Assembly: GCF_029407905.1 (NCBI RefSeq)
Contig: NC_073633.1
Location: forward strand, 24,504,501-24,568,500
Length of the DNA: 64,000 bases
Direction of reading: 5' to 3'
DNA from: Bubalus kerabau
Lineage: Eukaryota > Chordata > Mammalia > Artiodactyla > Bovidae
Shown here: positions 11,440 to 23,366 of the stretch, piece after piece
Layout of the letters: every line of letters starts with the position of its first letter
Position numbering within the stretch: the stretch's first letter is position 1
The notes under the pieces: model-generated
Databases searched by the model: none
Told to the model about the DNA's origin: nothing
The model's input: the letters and a program-made list of their open reading frames with translations, nothing else
Made by a program: the position numbers and the translations under genes

Positions 11440-12328
11440 TTTTTTTAATTAATTTTTTTGGAGTATAGTTGCTTTACAGTGTGTGTTAGTTTCTACTGTA
11501 CAGCAGAATGAACCAACCGTAGGTATACATATATCTGCTCCCGGCTGGACTTCCTTCCCATCCAGGCCCCCACAGAAGATTAGGTAGAGCTCCCTGCGCT
11601 AGACAGTCTGTTCTCACTGGTTATTTTATACAGAGTATCAGTAGTGCATATGTGTTAAGTCTCAATCTCCCAATTCTTCCCACCCCCCTCCTCCCCCTTG
11701 ATATCCATATATTTGTTCTCTACGTCTGTGTCTCTGTTTCTGCTTTGCAAATAAGATCATCTATACCATTTTTCTCGGAGAAGGCAATGGCACCCCACTC
11801 CAGTACTCTTGCCTGGAAAATCCTATGGACAGGGGAGCCTGGTAGGCTGCAGTCCATGGGGTCGCTAAGAGTCGGACACGACTGAGTGACTTCACTTTCA
11901 CTTTTCACTTTCATGCATTGGAGAAGGAAATGGCAACCCACTCCAATGTTCTTGCCTGGAGAATCCCAGGGACGGGAAGCCTGGTGGGCTGCTGCCTATG
12001 GCGTCTCACAGAGTCAGACACGACTGAAGTGACTTAGCAGCAGTAGCAGCATACCATTTTTCTAGATTTGACATATATGTGTTAATATATATTTGTTTTT
12101 CTCTTTCTGGCTTACTTCACTCTGTATGACACTTTCTAGGTTCCTTCATGTCTCTACAAATAGCCCAGTTTCATACCATTTTATGGCTGAGTAATATCCC
12201 AGTGTCTGTATGTATCCTCTGCTGATGGACATGTAGGCTGCTTCCATGTCCTGGCTATTGTGAACAGTGCTGCTGTGAAAACTGGGGTGTATGTGTCTTT
12301 TTGAATTATGGTTTTTCTCTGGATATTC
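11440..12328 (-). mobile_element. L1 3' end inserted in older L1, antisense
   Basis: L1 3'UTR and a decayed ORF2 end on the minus strand. TSD copies TGTCAGAAGTTTTTA (11425-11439) and TGTCAGAGGTTTTTA (12329-12343) differ at one base. It is itself split by a SINE at 11776-12050. Confidence 0.9.
11776..12050 (+). mobile_element. Bov-A2 SINE inside the younger L1
   Basis: Two tandem Bov-A monomers in + orientation, ending in CAGCAGTAGCAGC. It is flanked by a perfect 13-bp TSD, ATACCATTTTTCT, at 11763-11775 and 12051-12063. This is the youngest layer of the nest. Confidence 0.95.
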
Positions 12329-13312
12329 TGTCAGAGGTTTTTAAAATATATACTGAATTTTAAGACCTTTATTTGATGTATGTACTGTGAACATTTTCTC
12401 CCATACTGTAGCTTACTTTTTGGCTTACTTTTTCATCTTCTTAATATTGTCTTTGGAAGAGCTAAAGATTTAAATTTTTCAGTTCAGTTTATGAAATGCT
12501 GCCTCATGGTTCATACTTTCTGTGTCCTATAAAAGAAATCTTTTCCTGTCATTTACTTATTAGGCCTGAATTTATTTTCAGTTAATTTTTAAAAATGGTG
12601 TGAGGTAAGGGTCAAGGGTTTTTTCCCCCATATGAATAATTTAGTTGTCCCAATACCACTTTTTTTTTTTTTTCCAGAAGTGAGGTTCCTGGATCATATG
12701 GGAGTTCTATTTTTAATTTTTTGTTTTTTTTTTAATTTATTTATTTTCATTTGTTTAAAAGACTGTACTTTCTTCATTGAACTAATGTAGTACTTTTATT
12801 GAAATTAATTGCCCGTGTATGTGAGGGTCTGTTTCTGGAGTCTGTTCTGTGACATGACATGCCTATTCTTATGCCAAAGCCATACTGTCTTGATTACCCT
12901 AATTTTGTACTGCTCTTGAAACTAGTTGTGTAAATCTTTCAATTCTGCCATTTTCCAGCTTATTCTAGGTCTTTTGCGTGCTCATGTGAATTTTAGAGTC
13001 AGATCTATAAATTTCTACAAGGTTTTACCTGGTTTTTCCTTGAGTCTGTATGTCACCTTGGAGAGAGTTAAATCTTAACACTGTCATAATCTAGTCTAAG
13101 AACAGGTATATCCCTCCCTTTGTTTAGGGCTCACTTCATTTGTTACCTTTTCATCAAGTATCACAGTCCTGCACTCCCTGCTTTCCATCGTCTGACCACA
13201 GTTGTTGCCAGTAGTTTGTCCAGCTTTCTAGGTGTTTATGACAGAAGTATAATTTTTGACTCTCATATTCCTTCTTGGCCAGAAATGGCATCATAGCTTT
13301 TGAATCTTCTCA

Positions 13313-13522
13313 AAGTGTTAGTCGCTTAGTTGTGTCCAACTCTTTGTGACCCCATGGACTGTGTAGCCCACCAGGCTCCTCTGTCCATGGCGTTTTCCAG
13401 GCAAGAATACTAGAGTGGGTAGCCATTCCCTTCTCCAGGGGAATCTTCCCGACCCAGGGATCGAACCTAGGTCTCCTGCGTTGCAAGCAGATTCTTTACC
13501 ATCTGAACCACCATGGAAGCCC
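13313..13522 (-). mobile_element. Bov-tA SINE, antisense
   Basis: A Bov-A part followed by a tRNA-derived part with a B-box-like GGGATCGAACC, all in reverse. A perfect 12-bp TSD, TGAATCTTCTCA, is at 13301-13312 and 13523-13534. It is not a functional tRNA gene. Confidence 0.95.
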
Positions 13523-13904
13523 TGAATCTTCTCAGATCTCTCCATAAAAATAAATGAAATAGGAAGACAAAGCCAGTTACCCATGCATGACATCTACAAC
13601 ACAACCAGAAGACGAGGCATTTCTTTGACCCTCAGAATATATGAGGCTAAATCATGGACAGCTGAAGACCTGTGTGATTTCATCTTCCGTACAGGAAGAA
13701 ACAAGGAATCAGCTGAGCTTCTGCTGCCTTGAGATTAGTAAAGGCTTTTCAGAATTCAGACGTCAACTTGAGAAGGTTCTCACTAACCAAAGAGGATCAA
13801 TAACTGCAATGGATTGAAACAGCAAATACATTTTAATTTGTGAGTTTCAAATGATAATTCAAAAAAAAATACCCTCATTGTCATCATTGGAGTGTACTAG
13901 GGAA

Positions 13905-14109
13905 GTGAAGTGAAGTCGCTCAGTCGCGTCCGACTCTTTGCGACCCCATGGACTGTAGCCTACCAGTCTCCTCCATCCATGGGATTTTCCAGGCAAGAGT
14001 ACTGAAGTGGGGTGCCATTTCCTTCTCCAGGGGATCTTCCTGACACAGGATTTGAACCCAGGTCTCCCACGTTGCGGGTAGACGCTTTACTGTCTGAGTC
14101 ACCAGGGAA
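13905..14109 (-). mobile_element. Bov-tA SINE, antisense
   Basis: Same architecture as the element at 13313: Bov-A part, then a reversed tRNA-like head ending CACCAGGGAA. An 11-bp TSD, GTACTAGGGAA, is at 13894-13904 and 14110-14120. Confidence 0.95.
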
Positions 14110-14264
14110 GTACTAGGGAACCACCTCATTATTTTGAAAGCTGGCAAATATAAGAAAAAAATCAAGCATTTATCCTGTTTCCTATTTTTACCTAAAAAAA
14201 CAAAGTAGTTGGTGAAACAGTTTCTCTTTATAGATGTATTTTAGCTCATAAATGAAGAATGAAT

Positions 14265-14568
14265 GAGGGGCTTCCCTGGTGGTCCAGTGGTTAAGCATTT
14301 GCCTTGCAGTGGAGGGGAACACTGGTTTGACCCCTGGCCCTGAAGGATCCCACACGCCATGAGGCAGCTGAGCCTGTGTGCAACAACTTCTGAGCCTGTG
14401 CGCCCTAGAGCCTGTGTTCTGCACCAAGAGGAGCCACCGCAGTGCGAGGCCCGCACACTGCAACCAGAGAGTAGCCCTGCTCGCTGCAACTAGAGAAAGC
14501 CTGCACGTAGCCACAAAGACCCTGCACAGCCAAAACCAAAAATGAATATATTTTAAAAAGAAAAAAAA
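14265..14568 (+). mobile_element. CHR-type tRNA-derived SINE
   Basis: It has a tRNA-like head (GGGGCTTCCCTGGTGGTCCA, with a B-box-like GGTTTGACCCC), then a body rich in 'GAGCCTGTG' and 'CTGCAACTAGAGAAAG', and an A-rich tail. The direct repeat AAGAATGAA flanks it imprecisely. Confidence 0.85.
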
Positions 14569-14851
14569 AGAATGAAAAAACTAAAACATTGTTTTGCAAC
14601 CACTGATGAAATCAGTGGGTCTTGGCAGAAATGATCAATGGCTGCTAACTTCACCAAAAAAGGCCAAAAAGACATTTCTGTGGAATCACTCATGACCACG
14701 TAGGAAGTAGGTACAAAATCTAAGGGAAAAAAATCAAACCTGAACTGATCAAGCTTCTTGATCTGATTACCAGTCTATAAGAATTATGAGACAGAGGTAT
14801 TAAAAAACAATAAGGATACAATTACAAAAGTTAGCAAGGATAAGTCTAGAG

Positions 14852-15230
14852 TAGGGATCAGCAAAGTATGGCCCATGGGACAGACCTGCCTCACTGCCTG
14901 GTTTCGTGTGTGTGTGACTTGTGAGATAACAGTTTTTACATCATGTAACTGGTTGGAAAAAAACAAAAGGATAATATTGTGCAAGATGTGAAAATTATAT
15001 GAAATTCAAATCCCAGTGTCCACAAATAAAGTTTTGTTGAAACACCGTCATGCTCATCGGCTATGGCTGTTCTCATGCTACAGAGGGCAGCCATAGACGT
15101 AAATACTTGTAACAGAGACTACAGATTCCACAACAGAGACTACAGATTCCACAAAACCTAAAATATTTACTCACTGGCCCTTTACAGTAAGAAAAATAAA
15201 ACAACCTGGCTGATCTCTCATTTAGAGGAT
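14852..15230. mobile_element. ancient hAT-like DNA transposon relic
   Basis: The left end (GGGATCAGCAAAGTATGGCC) and right part (ACTCACTGGCCCTTTACAG) are the diverged inverted ends of a common mammalian hAT-type repeat with the internal phrase ACAAATAAAGTTTTGTTG. It is non-coding. The 21-bp unit at about 15112-15153 is duplicated in tandem. Confidence 0.55.
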
Positions 15231-16682
15231 TAATGACCCAGTTTCTTCTAAAAAAAAAGAAAAGTAAGGAGAAAAAAGAGATGAAAGAAAGAATCAGTAG
15301 TTTACCAGACTTACAAGACATATTAATCGTCATAGTATGTAGATCATATTTGGACCCCTATTCAAAAAAAAATGAAGCAGTGTAAAATAAAGTCAGAAAC
15401 ATGAATAGTGATAAAGACATTTGATGATATTATGGAGTTGTGAAATAAGATTGACCATATTATGAAAATTGTGACTGGAACATGGGTGTGTGGTAGTCCA
15501 TTATACTGTTTTCTGTACTGTCATAAATGCTTGAAAATCTATCTTGCAAACTTAAAAATAAATTATTTCAAAATATAAGTCTCTTAAGAATCACTTAAGG
15601 GGTTATTTCCTCTGGACCTTATAATCTAAGGCCTCTTCTCTGTGCTTCTGCAGAAACATGAACTTGCCACGTCTGTTTTGTTTGTTCCTGCTGAATGGTT
15701 CGTTGATTGATTTCCTCAAACTGTTGGTCCCTGGGGGTGGGGGCCATGTGTTATTTGACTTTGAATCATAGAATCTGGTACGTAACTGGCACGTTAGATC
15801 CTTAATAAATATTTTTGGAACAAATTGTGATTTCTAGATGTTAAACATTCTAAAATGTGGTCTTTGTTTTGTTGACATTATTCATTAATATTTATTTATC
15901 TTACACCTTCAAAACAGCCTGTATTTCAGCATGAAGCCAAATTGTTTATATACCTCTTACAAATCAGGAAAATATAACTCTAAATTGAGGCAGGTTATTG
16001 AATGGGTGTGTTAGTTTGAACTGAGATAGGGTGGTGTTTATCTTCATGGTAAGTGTGGTGTAGTTCTTTCCAAGTAAGACAACTGTTTCTTCTCCAAGTA
16101 CAATATTGTGTATTTCTAAATGTAGTGAAAAAAGTCCATATTCAAATCTAAGATCAAAATCTATCCTCATACCAACTATAAATTATTTTTTTGTTACTTA
16201 ATTTTTTGTTCTTTATTTCCTTAATAAATAGCAATTGGTTGTGATTATTGACATTTTAAGATTAAAAAATCCAATTATTTTGCTTTCTTTCTTCATTCTG
16301 CACATCACCTTCATATTCTGTAGCAGCTCCTTTATCATGGATATTTTCTTTCCTGTTTTCAGTTTGAACCTCACAAACCCTGAGCTCCAAGGAAAGTGAG
16401 TCAGAAAAACAATCATGATGGTTAAGTCAGAGTCTCCTTTTCAAATAAGTCACCTGGCAGCTCAGCGCTTCACATTCATGGTACCTTTTGGTGCCCTGGG
16501 CTTGGGCACTCACTTGTATTGTAAATTGTCAAATGGTTAGTCATCAAGTTACTTTTGTAACCATATTCTCCTGTGCTCTTTTCCTCTCAGTCAGGGTATT
16601 TGTAGCAAATGTGAGGACTTTCTCTTATTTCCATAAAAGTTAAATGCTGTGTTTTCTTTCCGGCCCTTATAATCATATCTAC
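15231..16682. other. intronic DNA, no gene seen
   Basis: AT-rich sequence with no open frame of coding character. Only a short L2 3' end (about 15720-15830, + strand, ending in CCTTAATAAATATTTTTGG) is recognised. The rest is unassigned. Confidence 0.5.
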
Positions 16683-16880
16683 CATGGGGTCACTAAGAGT
16701 CAGACAGGACTGAGCGACTTCACTTTCACTTTTCACTTTCATGCATTGGAGAAGGAAATGGCAACCCACTCAAGTGTTCTTGCCTGGAGAATCCCAGGGA
16801 TGGGGGAGCCTGGTGGGCTGCCGTCTATGGGGTCACACAGAGTTGGACACGACTGAAGCAACTTAGCAGCAGCAGCAGCA
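16683..16880 (+). mobile_element. Bov-A2 SINE, 5'-truncated
   Basis: It starts within the first monomer (GGGGTCACTAAGAGTCAGAC), has a complete second monomer, and ends in a CAGCAGCAGCAGCA tail. Confidence 0.9.
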
Positions 16881-16986
16881 CGGTTTTAAAGCTAATTTAC
16901 CTAGCTAAATGCCAGTGACCACTATGATACCCTCTTGACTTGCTTGCTCAAACTAGTAGGTGAAGTCAGACCTGAGAGGTTTCTAA

Positions 16987-18044
16987 GTTCAGTTCAGTTC
17001 AGTTCAGTCACTCAGTCGTATCCGACTCTTTGCGACCCCATGAATTGCAGCACGCCAGGCCTCCCTGTCCATCACCAACTCCCGGAGTTCACTCAGACTC
17101 ACGTCCATCGAGTCAGTGATGCCATCCAGCCATCTCATCCTCTGTCGTCCCCTTCTCCTCCTGCGCCCAATCCCTCCCAGCATCAGAGTCTTTTCCAATG
17201 AGTCAACTCTTCACATGAGGTGGCCAAAGTACTGGAGTTTCAGCTTTAGTATCATTCCTTCCAAAGAAATCCCAGGGCTGATCTCCTTCAGAATGGACTG
17301 GTTGGACCTCCTTGCAGTCCAAGGGACCCTCAAGAGTCTTCTCCAACACCACAGTTCAAAAGCATCAATTCTTCGGCGCTCAGCCTTCTTCACAGTCCAA
17401 CTCTCACATCCATACATGACCACAGGAAAAACCATAGCCTTGACTAGATGGACCTTTGTTGGCAAAGTAATGTCTCTGCTTTTGAATATGCTGTCTAGGT
17501 TGGTCATAACTTTCCTTCCAAGGAGCAAGCGTCTTTTAATTTCATGGCTGCAATCACCATCTGCATTGATTTTGGAGCCCAGAAAAATAAAGTCAGCTAC
17601 TGTTTCCGCTGTTTCCCCATCTATTTGCCATGAAGTGATGGGACCAGATGCCATGATCTTAGTTTTCTGAATGTTGAGCTTTAAGCCAACTTTTTCACTC
17701 CTCTTTTACTTTCATCAAGAGGCTCTTTAGTTCTTCGCTTTCTGCCATAAGGGTGGTGTCATCTGCATATCTGAGGTTATTGATATTTCTGCCAGCAATC
17801 TTGATTCCAGCTTGTGCTTCCTCCAGCCCAGCATTTCTCATGATGTAGTGTGCATATAAGTTAAATAAGCAGGGTGACAATATACAGCCTTGACGTACTC
17901 CTTTTCCTATTTGGAACCAGCCTGTTGTTCCGTGTCCAGTTCTAACTGCTGCTTCCTGACCTGCATACAGGTTTCTCAAGAGGCAGGTCAGGTCGTCTGG
18001 TATTCCCATGTCTTTCAGAATTTTCCACAGTTTATTGTGATCAT
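16987..18044 (-). mobile_element. BovB LINE 3' third, antisense
   Basis: It opens with four repeats of GTTCA (the BovB tail) and reads the ORF2 C-terminus on the minus strand: 17654-17211 carries the GPITSWQIDGETAETVADF to LLLGRKVMTNLDS stretch. At 18009-17695 is GVRQGCILSPCLFNLYA with the RYADDT catalytic box. One frame change lies between them. It is 5'-truncated at 18044. Confidence 0.95.
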
Positions 18045-19317
18045 TTTGGTTTATCTTTATAATACTTGTAACTCTTATTTACAATGACAGGGACCAAGGA
18101 GAACATGGATAACTAAAATCTGGAAATGAAGTTCATAATTTATAATACTTGAAAGTCAAAGCCTGAGGCTCTCTTTATATAAGAGTGCACTGTAAGCCCA
18201 CCTTGGAGGCGTGTGGTGGTCTGGCCACTGCACCTCAGGGAGACTGCAGAGCTGGACAGCATGGGGGGCGGGTCAGAGTGCGATTGGAGGAAATAGGGGT
18301 GTCAGCGATTGGCATTCTTTTATTATTCAACAGATATGCAAGATACAAAGATGAATATTCTTTGGAGTTTTCGATAAAGGGGGAACTAGAAGGGGAGGGA
18401 CAGAATGACAGACAGGTACACAGACATTACCTTGCACAACACCTCCTGACTGCTGACTTCAGTGCAGATTTTTAGCCCTTATTTTTATGCTATCCCTGGA
18501 CATCACCAGACTGCTGACCATTCTTCACTAGAAAGTCTCACTCCTCTAAGCTTCCACACTCCTCTATCCTAGACTCGAGTTCTTGATATTGGCTTCTGTT
18601 CTTTTTGTCTTATAATAAATTTGGTATTTCCTAGAGTATTCCACTTCTCTTCCTTCCCATTATCAATTCCAAACCATTTTTCTACCCCAGCGCTTGCAGG
18701 GCATTTGGCAGACTCAGTTAACAGTGGGTTCCTTTGGCTGGTGGGGGGACAGCGTCCCAGGCGAGCTCCCTGGGTGAGTGTGATGCATTCTCCCTTCCTT
18801 TTGGGCAGCTTCTGTGTCTCTGTTAAACCCTAGCACAGTGGCTGGCCATAGCAGGAGCTCAGACATGGGGTGTGTTTCAGTAGCAGCAGGTGCCGTGTGC
18901 TATGGGAACACAGAGCAAGTCACTTACCTGAGAAAGTTAGAAGAGGTGGCACAGAGGAGCTGTCTCCTTAAAGGAGATTCCAAGAGGGGGATTTTCAGAG
19001 ATAAGGAGATCAACTATTAAAATGTAGGAATGTATGAATGACAAGTGGTTAGGTATACAGACTTCTTTACTAAATCCCAAAACATTAGAATGAAAAAGCT
19101 CTTTCTGAATCTTGAATAAGATGAAGTGTAAAAAAAAAAAAGGCAAGATGTTCTGCATCATTGGACAGGTAATAAATTTGTGGATCTCATTCCCAAGAAA
19201 TTACATTGGCATGAAATATTTTGTTGATTTTCATGAAATTTCATTCTTTCATTCACTAAAACTTGCTGAACCATCTTTTACGTGTCAAAGATTATCATGA
19301 GTGTTATGTGTATTGTT
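18045..19317. other. intronic DNA, no gene seen
   Basis: No exon-like or clear repeat structure apart from a possible L2 piece near 18826-18870. Open frames here lack recognisable domains. Confidence 0.5.
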
Positions 19318-19530
19318 GTTGTCATTGTTTAGTTACTAAGTCATGTCCGATTCTTTGCAACCCCATGGACTGTACCCCTCCAGGCTCCTCTGTCCATGGG
19401 ATTCTCCAGGCAGGAATACTGGAGTGGGTTGCCGTTTTCTTCTCCAGGGGATCTTCCCGACCCAGGGATTGAACACAAGTCTCCTGCCTTGGCAGGCATA
19501 TTCTTTACCTCTGAGCCACCAAGGTTGCCC
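19318..19530 (-). mobile_element. Bov-tA SINE, antisense
   Basis: Reversed Bov-A part with ATTCTCCAGGCAGGAATAC and a reversed tRNA head with CCCAGGGATTGAACAC. TSD not clear. Confidence 0.9.
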
Positions 19531-19615
19531 ATTGTATGTATAATAGTAAGCAAAACAAACATAGCCCCTGCCTGTCTGGGCTAATAGCCTAGTGAAAAAA
19601 TAGACATTGAACAAT

Positions 19616-19648
19616 CAACACACACAAACACACACACACACACACACT
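19616..19648. repeat. (CA)n microsatellite
   Basis: An imperfect CA run, uninterrupted over its last ~20 bases. Confidence 0.95.
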
Positions 19649-20934
19649 GATAAATGCTATGAAAGAAAAAGTATGGTGCTATTGGAAAGTATCCTAGGGT
19701 TGCCCAGCCGAGATTTGGGTTAGGGTGAAGTGAACAGTGGTTAGAGGTTAACTAGGTAAAAAGTCGGGGAGAAGAGGCAGAGGGAAGAGGTATGTGAAGT
19801 TCTAAGGAAGAGTGGTTTGGCTAAGCTGAAGAGTAAGAGCCATAAAATGGCTCATCTCAAAGGTGTTGTCAGGGAGGAAGGCCATACCTATTCCGGCACA
19901 GCCACTCGAGTCCTGGACTGAGGGGCTGCAGGAGCTAATCTAGTGACATTTGCTAAACATTGTGATAGTTCCCAAGGATTCAAGGGGTAATAAGACACAT
20001 TCTAGAACCTGCCTTGCACTGCCTAGGGATTCCTCCTCATTCTTATCAGGGACAAAGAAATGTAACTAATTACAATATAGCATGGTAAGTACAAGATCCT
20101 GAGAGAGCATAGAATTTTGAGAGGTCAGCCAGCTTTGCCTTGTGGGGTTTGGTTGGGATAAAGTGGGGTTTTAAAAGACCAGTGAAAAAGGAAGGCCACT
20201 TCAGGAACAAGCTCTACAACAAAATCAGTGTGTGAGGAGCAGCCTGATGGAGCAGGGACAGCATACATTGGGAGGGTGGTGGGATGAGAAGGCTGTTTGG
20301 GGATTGGCTCTCCGAGACCTGGGCATTGACTGGTGTTGAGGGAGCAGTGAGGAAAGGAGCCCAGTGGGATGCCAGGTTGATCACTCGGGGTGGTGACTGA
20401 CTGGGATGTGTGATGCCATACGTGGAGGCAGCCGCATATGGGAATGGCAGTGTCGGTGGAGAAAACTCTCCCAGTCTGGCCGAGCTGACATGGAGGGATG
20501 TGTGAGCTAGCCAAGTGAAGTCTCCGGGGACCCACAGTGGACTAGAGGTAGGAAGTCAGAGGACTAGAGGAAGTCAGGCCAGGGCCAGGGACCGCTCATT
20601 TATTTTCTAATAAACTTTTTATTCTAGAATAGCTTTGGATTTGCAGAATAGTTGTAAAGATAGTACAGAGTTGCCATAGATGGATTTATTTAGGTCCTGC
20701 TTTCTTCTCTTCCTTGAGTTTATGCCATATTGGAATGGGAATTCTTGTTTACCCAAATATTCCCACATGCATGCATATGAGGCTTAATGTGGTTGAAAAA
20801 TCAAAACAATATAAAAAGATATATAGTAAAAAATCTCACTTAACCTCTGCCCCATCCGTACTGTTCACTCTCACTCCCTACAGATGATTTTTATTAGTCT
20901 CTTGTGTACTCATCCTTCCAGTTTGTAAAATGTT
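19649..20934. other. intronic DNA with ancient repeat traces
   Basis: Weak L2-like (19650-20560) and old-L1-like (20590-20760) similarity by eye. A short near-duplicate GGACTAGAGG...AGTCAG occurs at about 20540-20575. No exon identified. Confidence 0.35.
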
Positions 20935-21137
20935 GTTGTTATTGTTCAGTCGCTAAGCTGTGACTGACTCTCTTGCGTTCCTGTGGATGGTAGCCCGCCA
21001 GCCTTCGCTGCCCCTGGAGTTTTCCAGGTAAGAATACTGCAGTAGGTTGCCACTTCCTTCTCCATGACTCAGGGATCAGATCCAGACTCCTGCACTGGCA
21101 GGCAGATTCTTTAGCACTGAGTCACCAGGGAAGCCCT
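20935..21137 (-). mobile_element. Bov-tA SINE, antisense, diverged
   Basis: Bov-A block (GAGTTTTCCAGGTAAGAATA) and a reversed tRNA head ending AGTCACCAGGGAAGCC. TAAAATGT on both sides is a likely short TSD. Confidence 0.85.
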
Positions 21138-21279
21138 TTTAAAATGTAAATGCACGCAAATAATAAGAGTATACCTTGTATGTTCCCTCCTTTCCTTATA
21201 CAAAGATATCACATCATGGACACTGTTCTGTAGCTTGCTTTCCAGCACAACAGTGTACCTCACAGATCAACACATAAAG

Positions 21280-21835
21280 ACCGGGAAGGGAGCTGTAAGC
21301 CATCTGTGGCTACTGAACACTTGAAATGTGACTGGTGCAACTGAAAAACAGAATTTTAACTTTTATTTAAAATTTAGGTTTAAAAATTAAAGCACTGTAA
21401 AATATTATCCCACTAAACTCTATTGATTTGGTAGGATTGCATTTCACGTTAACCATTTAAAATACAGCATCTCAGCTGAGCTGTGGTATAAGTGTGAATC
21501 ACACACTGGATTTCAAAGACTTAGTACCAAAAAAAAGAGAACATAAACTATCTTAATAATGTTTTACAGTGTTTGATCATGTTTTGATATATTAGTCACT
21601 CAGTCATGTCTGACTCTTTTATGACCCCATGAACTGTAGCCCACCAAGCTCCTCTGTCCATGGGATTCTCCAAGCCAAGAGTACTGGAGTAGGTTGCCAC
21701 TTCCTACTCCATTTTGATGTATTAAATTAAATACTAAAATTTTACCAGTTTATTTATGCCTTTAAAATGTAGCTAGTAGACAGTTTAAAATTACATAAGT
21801 GGTTCAAATTATACTTCTACTGGACAGCACTGATA
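21280..21835. mobile_element. ancient hAT-like repeat split by a Bov-A fragment
   Basis: The left side (CATCTGTGGCTACTGAACAC, then TTGAAATGTGAC) and the right end (CTACTGGACAGCACTG) belong to a common old mammalian DNA-transposon repeat. An antisense Bov-A monomer at 21593-21711 interrupts it and is flanked by TTTTGATATATTA / TTTTGATGTATTA. Confidence 0.55.
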
Positions 21836-23282
21836 TAGAACATCATGTTTTTTTTACAGTTGTTTAGTATTTCATTGCAGAGTGTCATACTTTATTTAAC
21901 CAGTCCACTGTTGCTGTATACTTGAGTTGTTTCCAATCTTTTACCATTAAAAATATGGAGATGCTTAACCCCATCCATGCATCACTTCGTATGTGCAAGT
22001 TGATCTGTGAAGGGAATCCTCAGTCCAGCAGAGCTTGCTGAGTTGAAGAGTAAAAGCATTCGTAGTTCTGATAACACCGTGTTGCCCTCCATAAGGCTGC
22101 ACCAGTTTGCACTCCTCCTAGCAATGCGTGTGTGCACGTTTCCCACATCCTTCCATTTTAAACAGTTTCTACACGTTGGGGGTAATAATGAATGTTTCTT
22201 TTTGCTGCTTCTGAGAGAGTTTTAAAAAGAAATCACAAATGGTTTGCCTGACTTGTTTTTTCATTAAAAAAAAAAAAGACTCCTATTAATAATAGAATTC
22301 TTAGAATCAACATTTTAGAATGGTCTTTTTTTTTTTCTCCTTTAAAAAAAAAAAAGTCAAGAAATTAACCCCCAGTTTTCCTGAACAAAAAATTTCTTTG
22401 CAGGTTGTAGCTTTCATCATATTCAAATCTAGGAAGAGAGATTTGATGCGAGTTCAGAAAACTTTTTTATAAAGAGCTGTAGACCTCTCACGTCCCTCCA
22501 GCGCCCCCTCTGGCTGTGGTGGACCAACACCGTGAGGCGGATGCAGTTGCTCGATTCTGAATGCTGTCAGTTTATCCGTTCCCCGAGTGAGTTGTTAGTA
22601 CTAAATGCTAAGCACTTCTCATGAGCGGCCATGGTCGTTAGGCAGTCCATTCTATTTACATTATTAGTAAGCTACAGAAAAGTCTATCTTTACACCTTTA
22701 GGATCCAGCAGTTGTCCCTCCCTTGAGATTTATGTGCCCTCACTCTACTGCTCTCTCTCTGCCTTTTTTTTTTTTTTTCAGATTGAAATGAAGAACTAGA
22801 CATTCAGCATCCCAAACCAAATTGCTTCCATTTTTCCATACATAGGAATCTGGAAATAAGATTCTCATGAAGAGAAATCTCACTATATAGTTGGGGATGT
22901 GGCAGATAACTTAATGAATTAGTATAATGGAAACCTTTGGCTTCCAGGAATTATAAACTTGTATTTTGCCAAATCCTAGAGGCGTTAACATTGTATTTTA
23001 TAGCAAATATCTTTAATGGTTTGTTGATTTTCAATATGAAAAGGTTAAGAAAAGCAATACAGGCTGAGACTGTTAATGTTGATCATGACTCAGGAAGAGG
23101 ACTGAGATACTGGGACTCATTGGAAGGGCCATCCTTGGCAGTTGATAGTGAGTCATTTCTATTGTGCTTAAGTTATAGAATAACTAAATAGATACCTTTC
23201 TAATATGAAGGAGCAGCATCACAGCTATTCTTTATGTCTCTTTTGCTTCTGTTGCTAATTTTACTTAATTATTTTGTTTCAG
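21836..23282. other. REC114 intron directly upstream of the first visible exon
   Basis: Contains an old antisense L1 trace (about 21840-22240), poly(A)/poly(T) runs near 22270-22360 and a CTCF-like GCGCCCCCT core at 22501. The polypyrimidine stretch and CAG acceptor of the exon at 23283 close it. The missing upstream REC114 exons were looked for here and not found. Confidence 0.5.
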
Positions 23283-23366
23283 GAGGGGTTTTCACTCATT
23301 GGTAGCAAGAACTGGTTGAAGATTGTAAGACGCATGGATTGTCTGTTGTTTGGAACAACCATAAAG
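23283..23366 (+). CDS. REC114: REC114 coding exon (PH-like domain, central strands)
   Basis: A 28-codon exon starting EGFSLIGSKNWLKIVRRM and ending GTTIK. The acceptor is TTTGTTTCAG before 23283 and the donor GTAAGA at 23367; both boundaries are phase 0. The residues lie in the N-terminal PH-like domain of REC114, the part known to bind ANKRD31 and to help build the REC114-MEI4 assembly. In the order of the mammalian gene it is probably exon 3. The frame is open with no disabling change, so it looks functional. The next exon is 7.9 kb downstream, past a BovB insertion. Confidence 0.93.

Larger units (their letters stand above)
10780..13130 (-). mobile_element. old L1, antisense, split by a younger L1
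   Basis: The sides 10780-11439 and 12329-13130 read as consecutive old L1 3' ORF2 sequence on the minus strand. A younger L1 with a 15-bp TSD lies between them. The sequence is heavily diverged with no useful frame. Confidence 0.75.

Noticed and set aside
13313..14109. tRNA-like sequences with B-box motifs
   Set aside because: They are heads of Bov-tA SINEs with TSDs and attached Bov-A parts, so they are not tRNA genes. The same holds for 14265, 29012, 31713, 19318, 20935 and 59310.
19616..19648. Regular CA repeat considered as a possible CRISPR-like or regulatory array
   Set aside because: It is a plain dinucleotide microsatellite with no spacers. No CRISPR array is expected or seen in this mammalian sequence.
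22937..23191. 84-codon frame just upstream of the REC114 exon, considered as the missing preceding exon
   Set aside because: It lacks the expected conserved text of that exon and splice sites do not fit. The preceding exons were not found in 1-23282.
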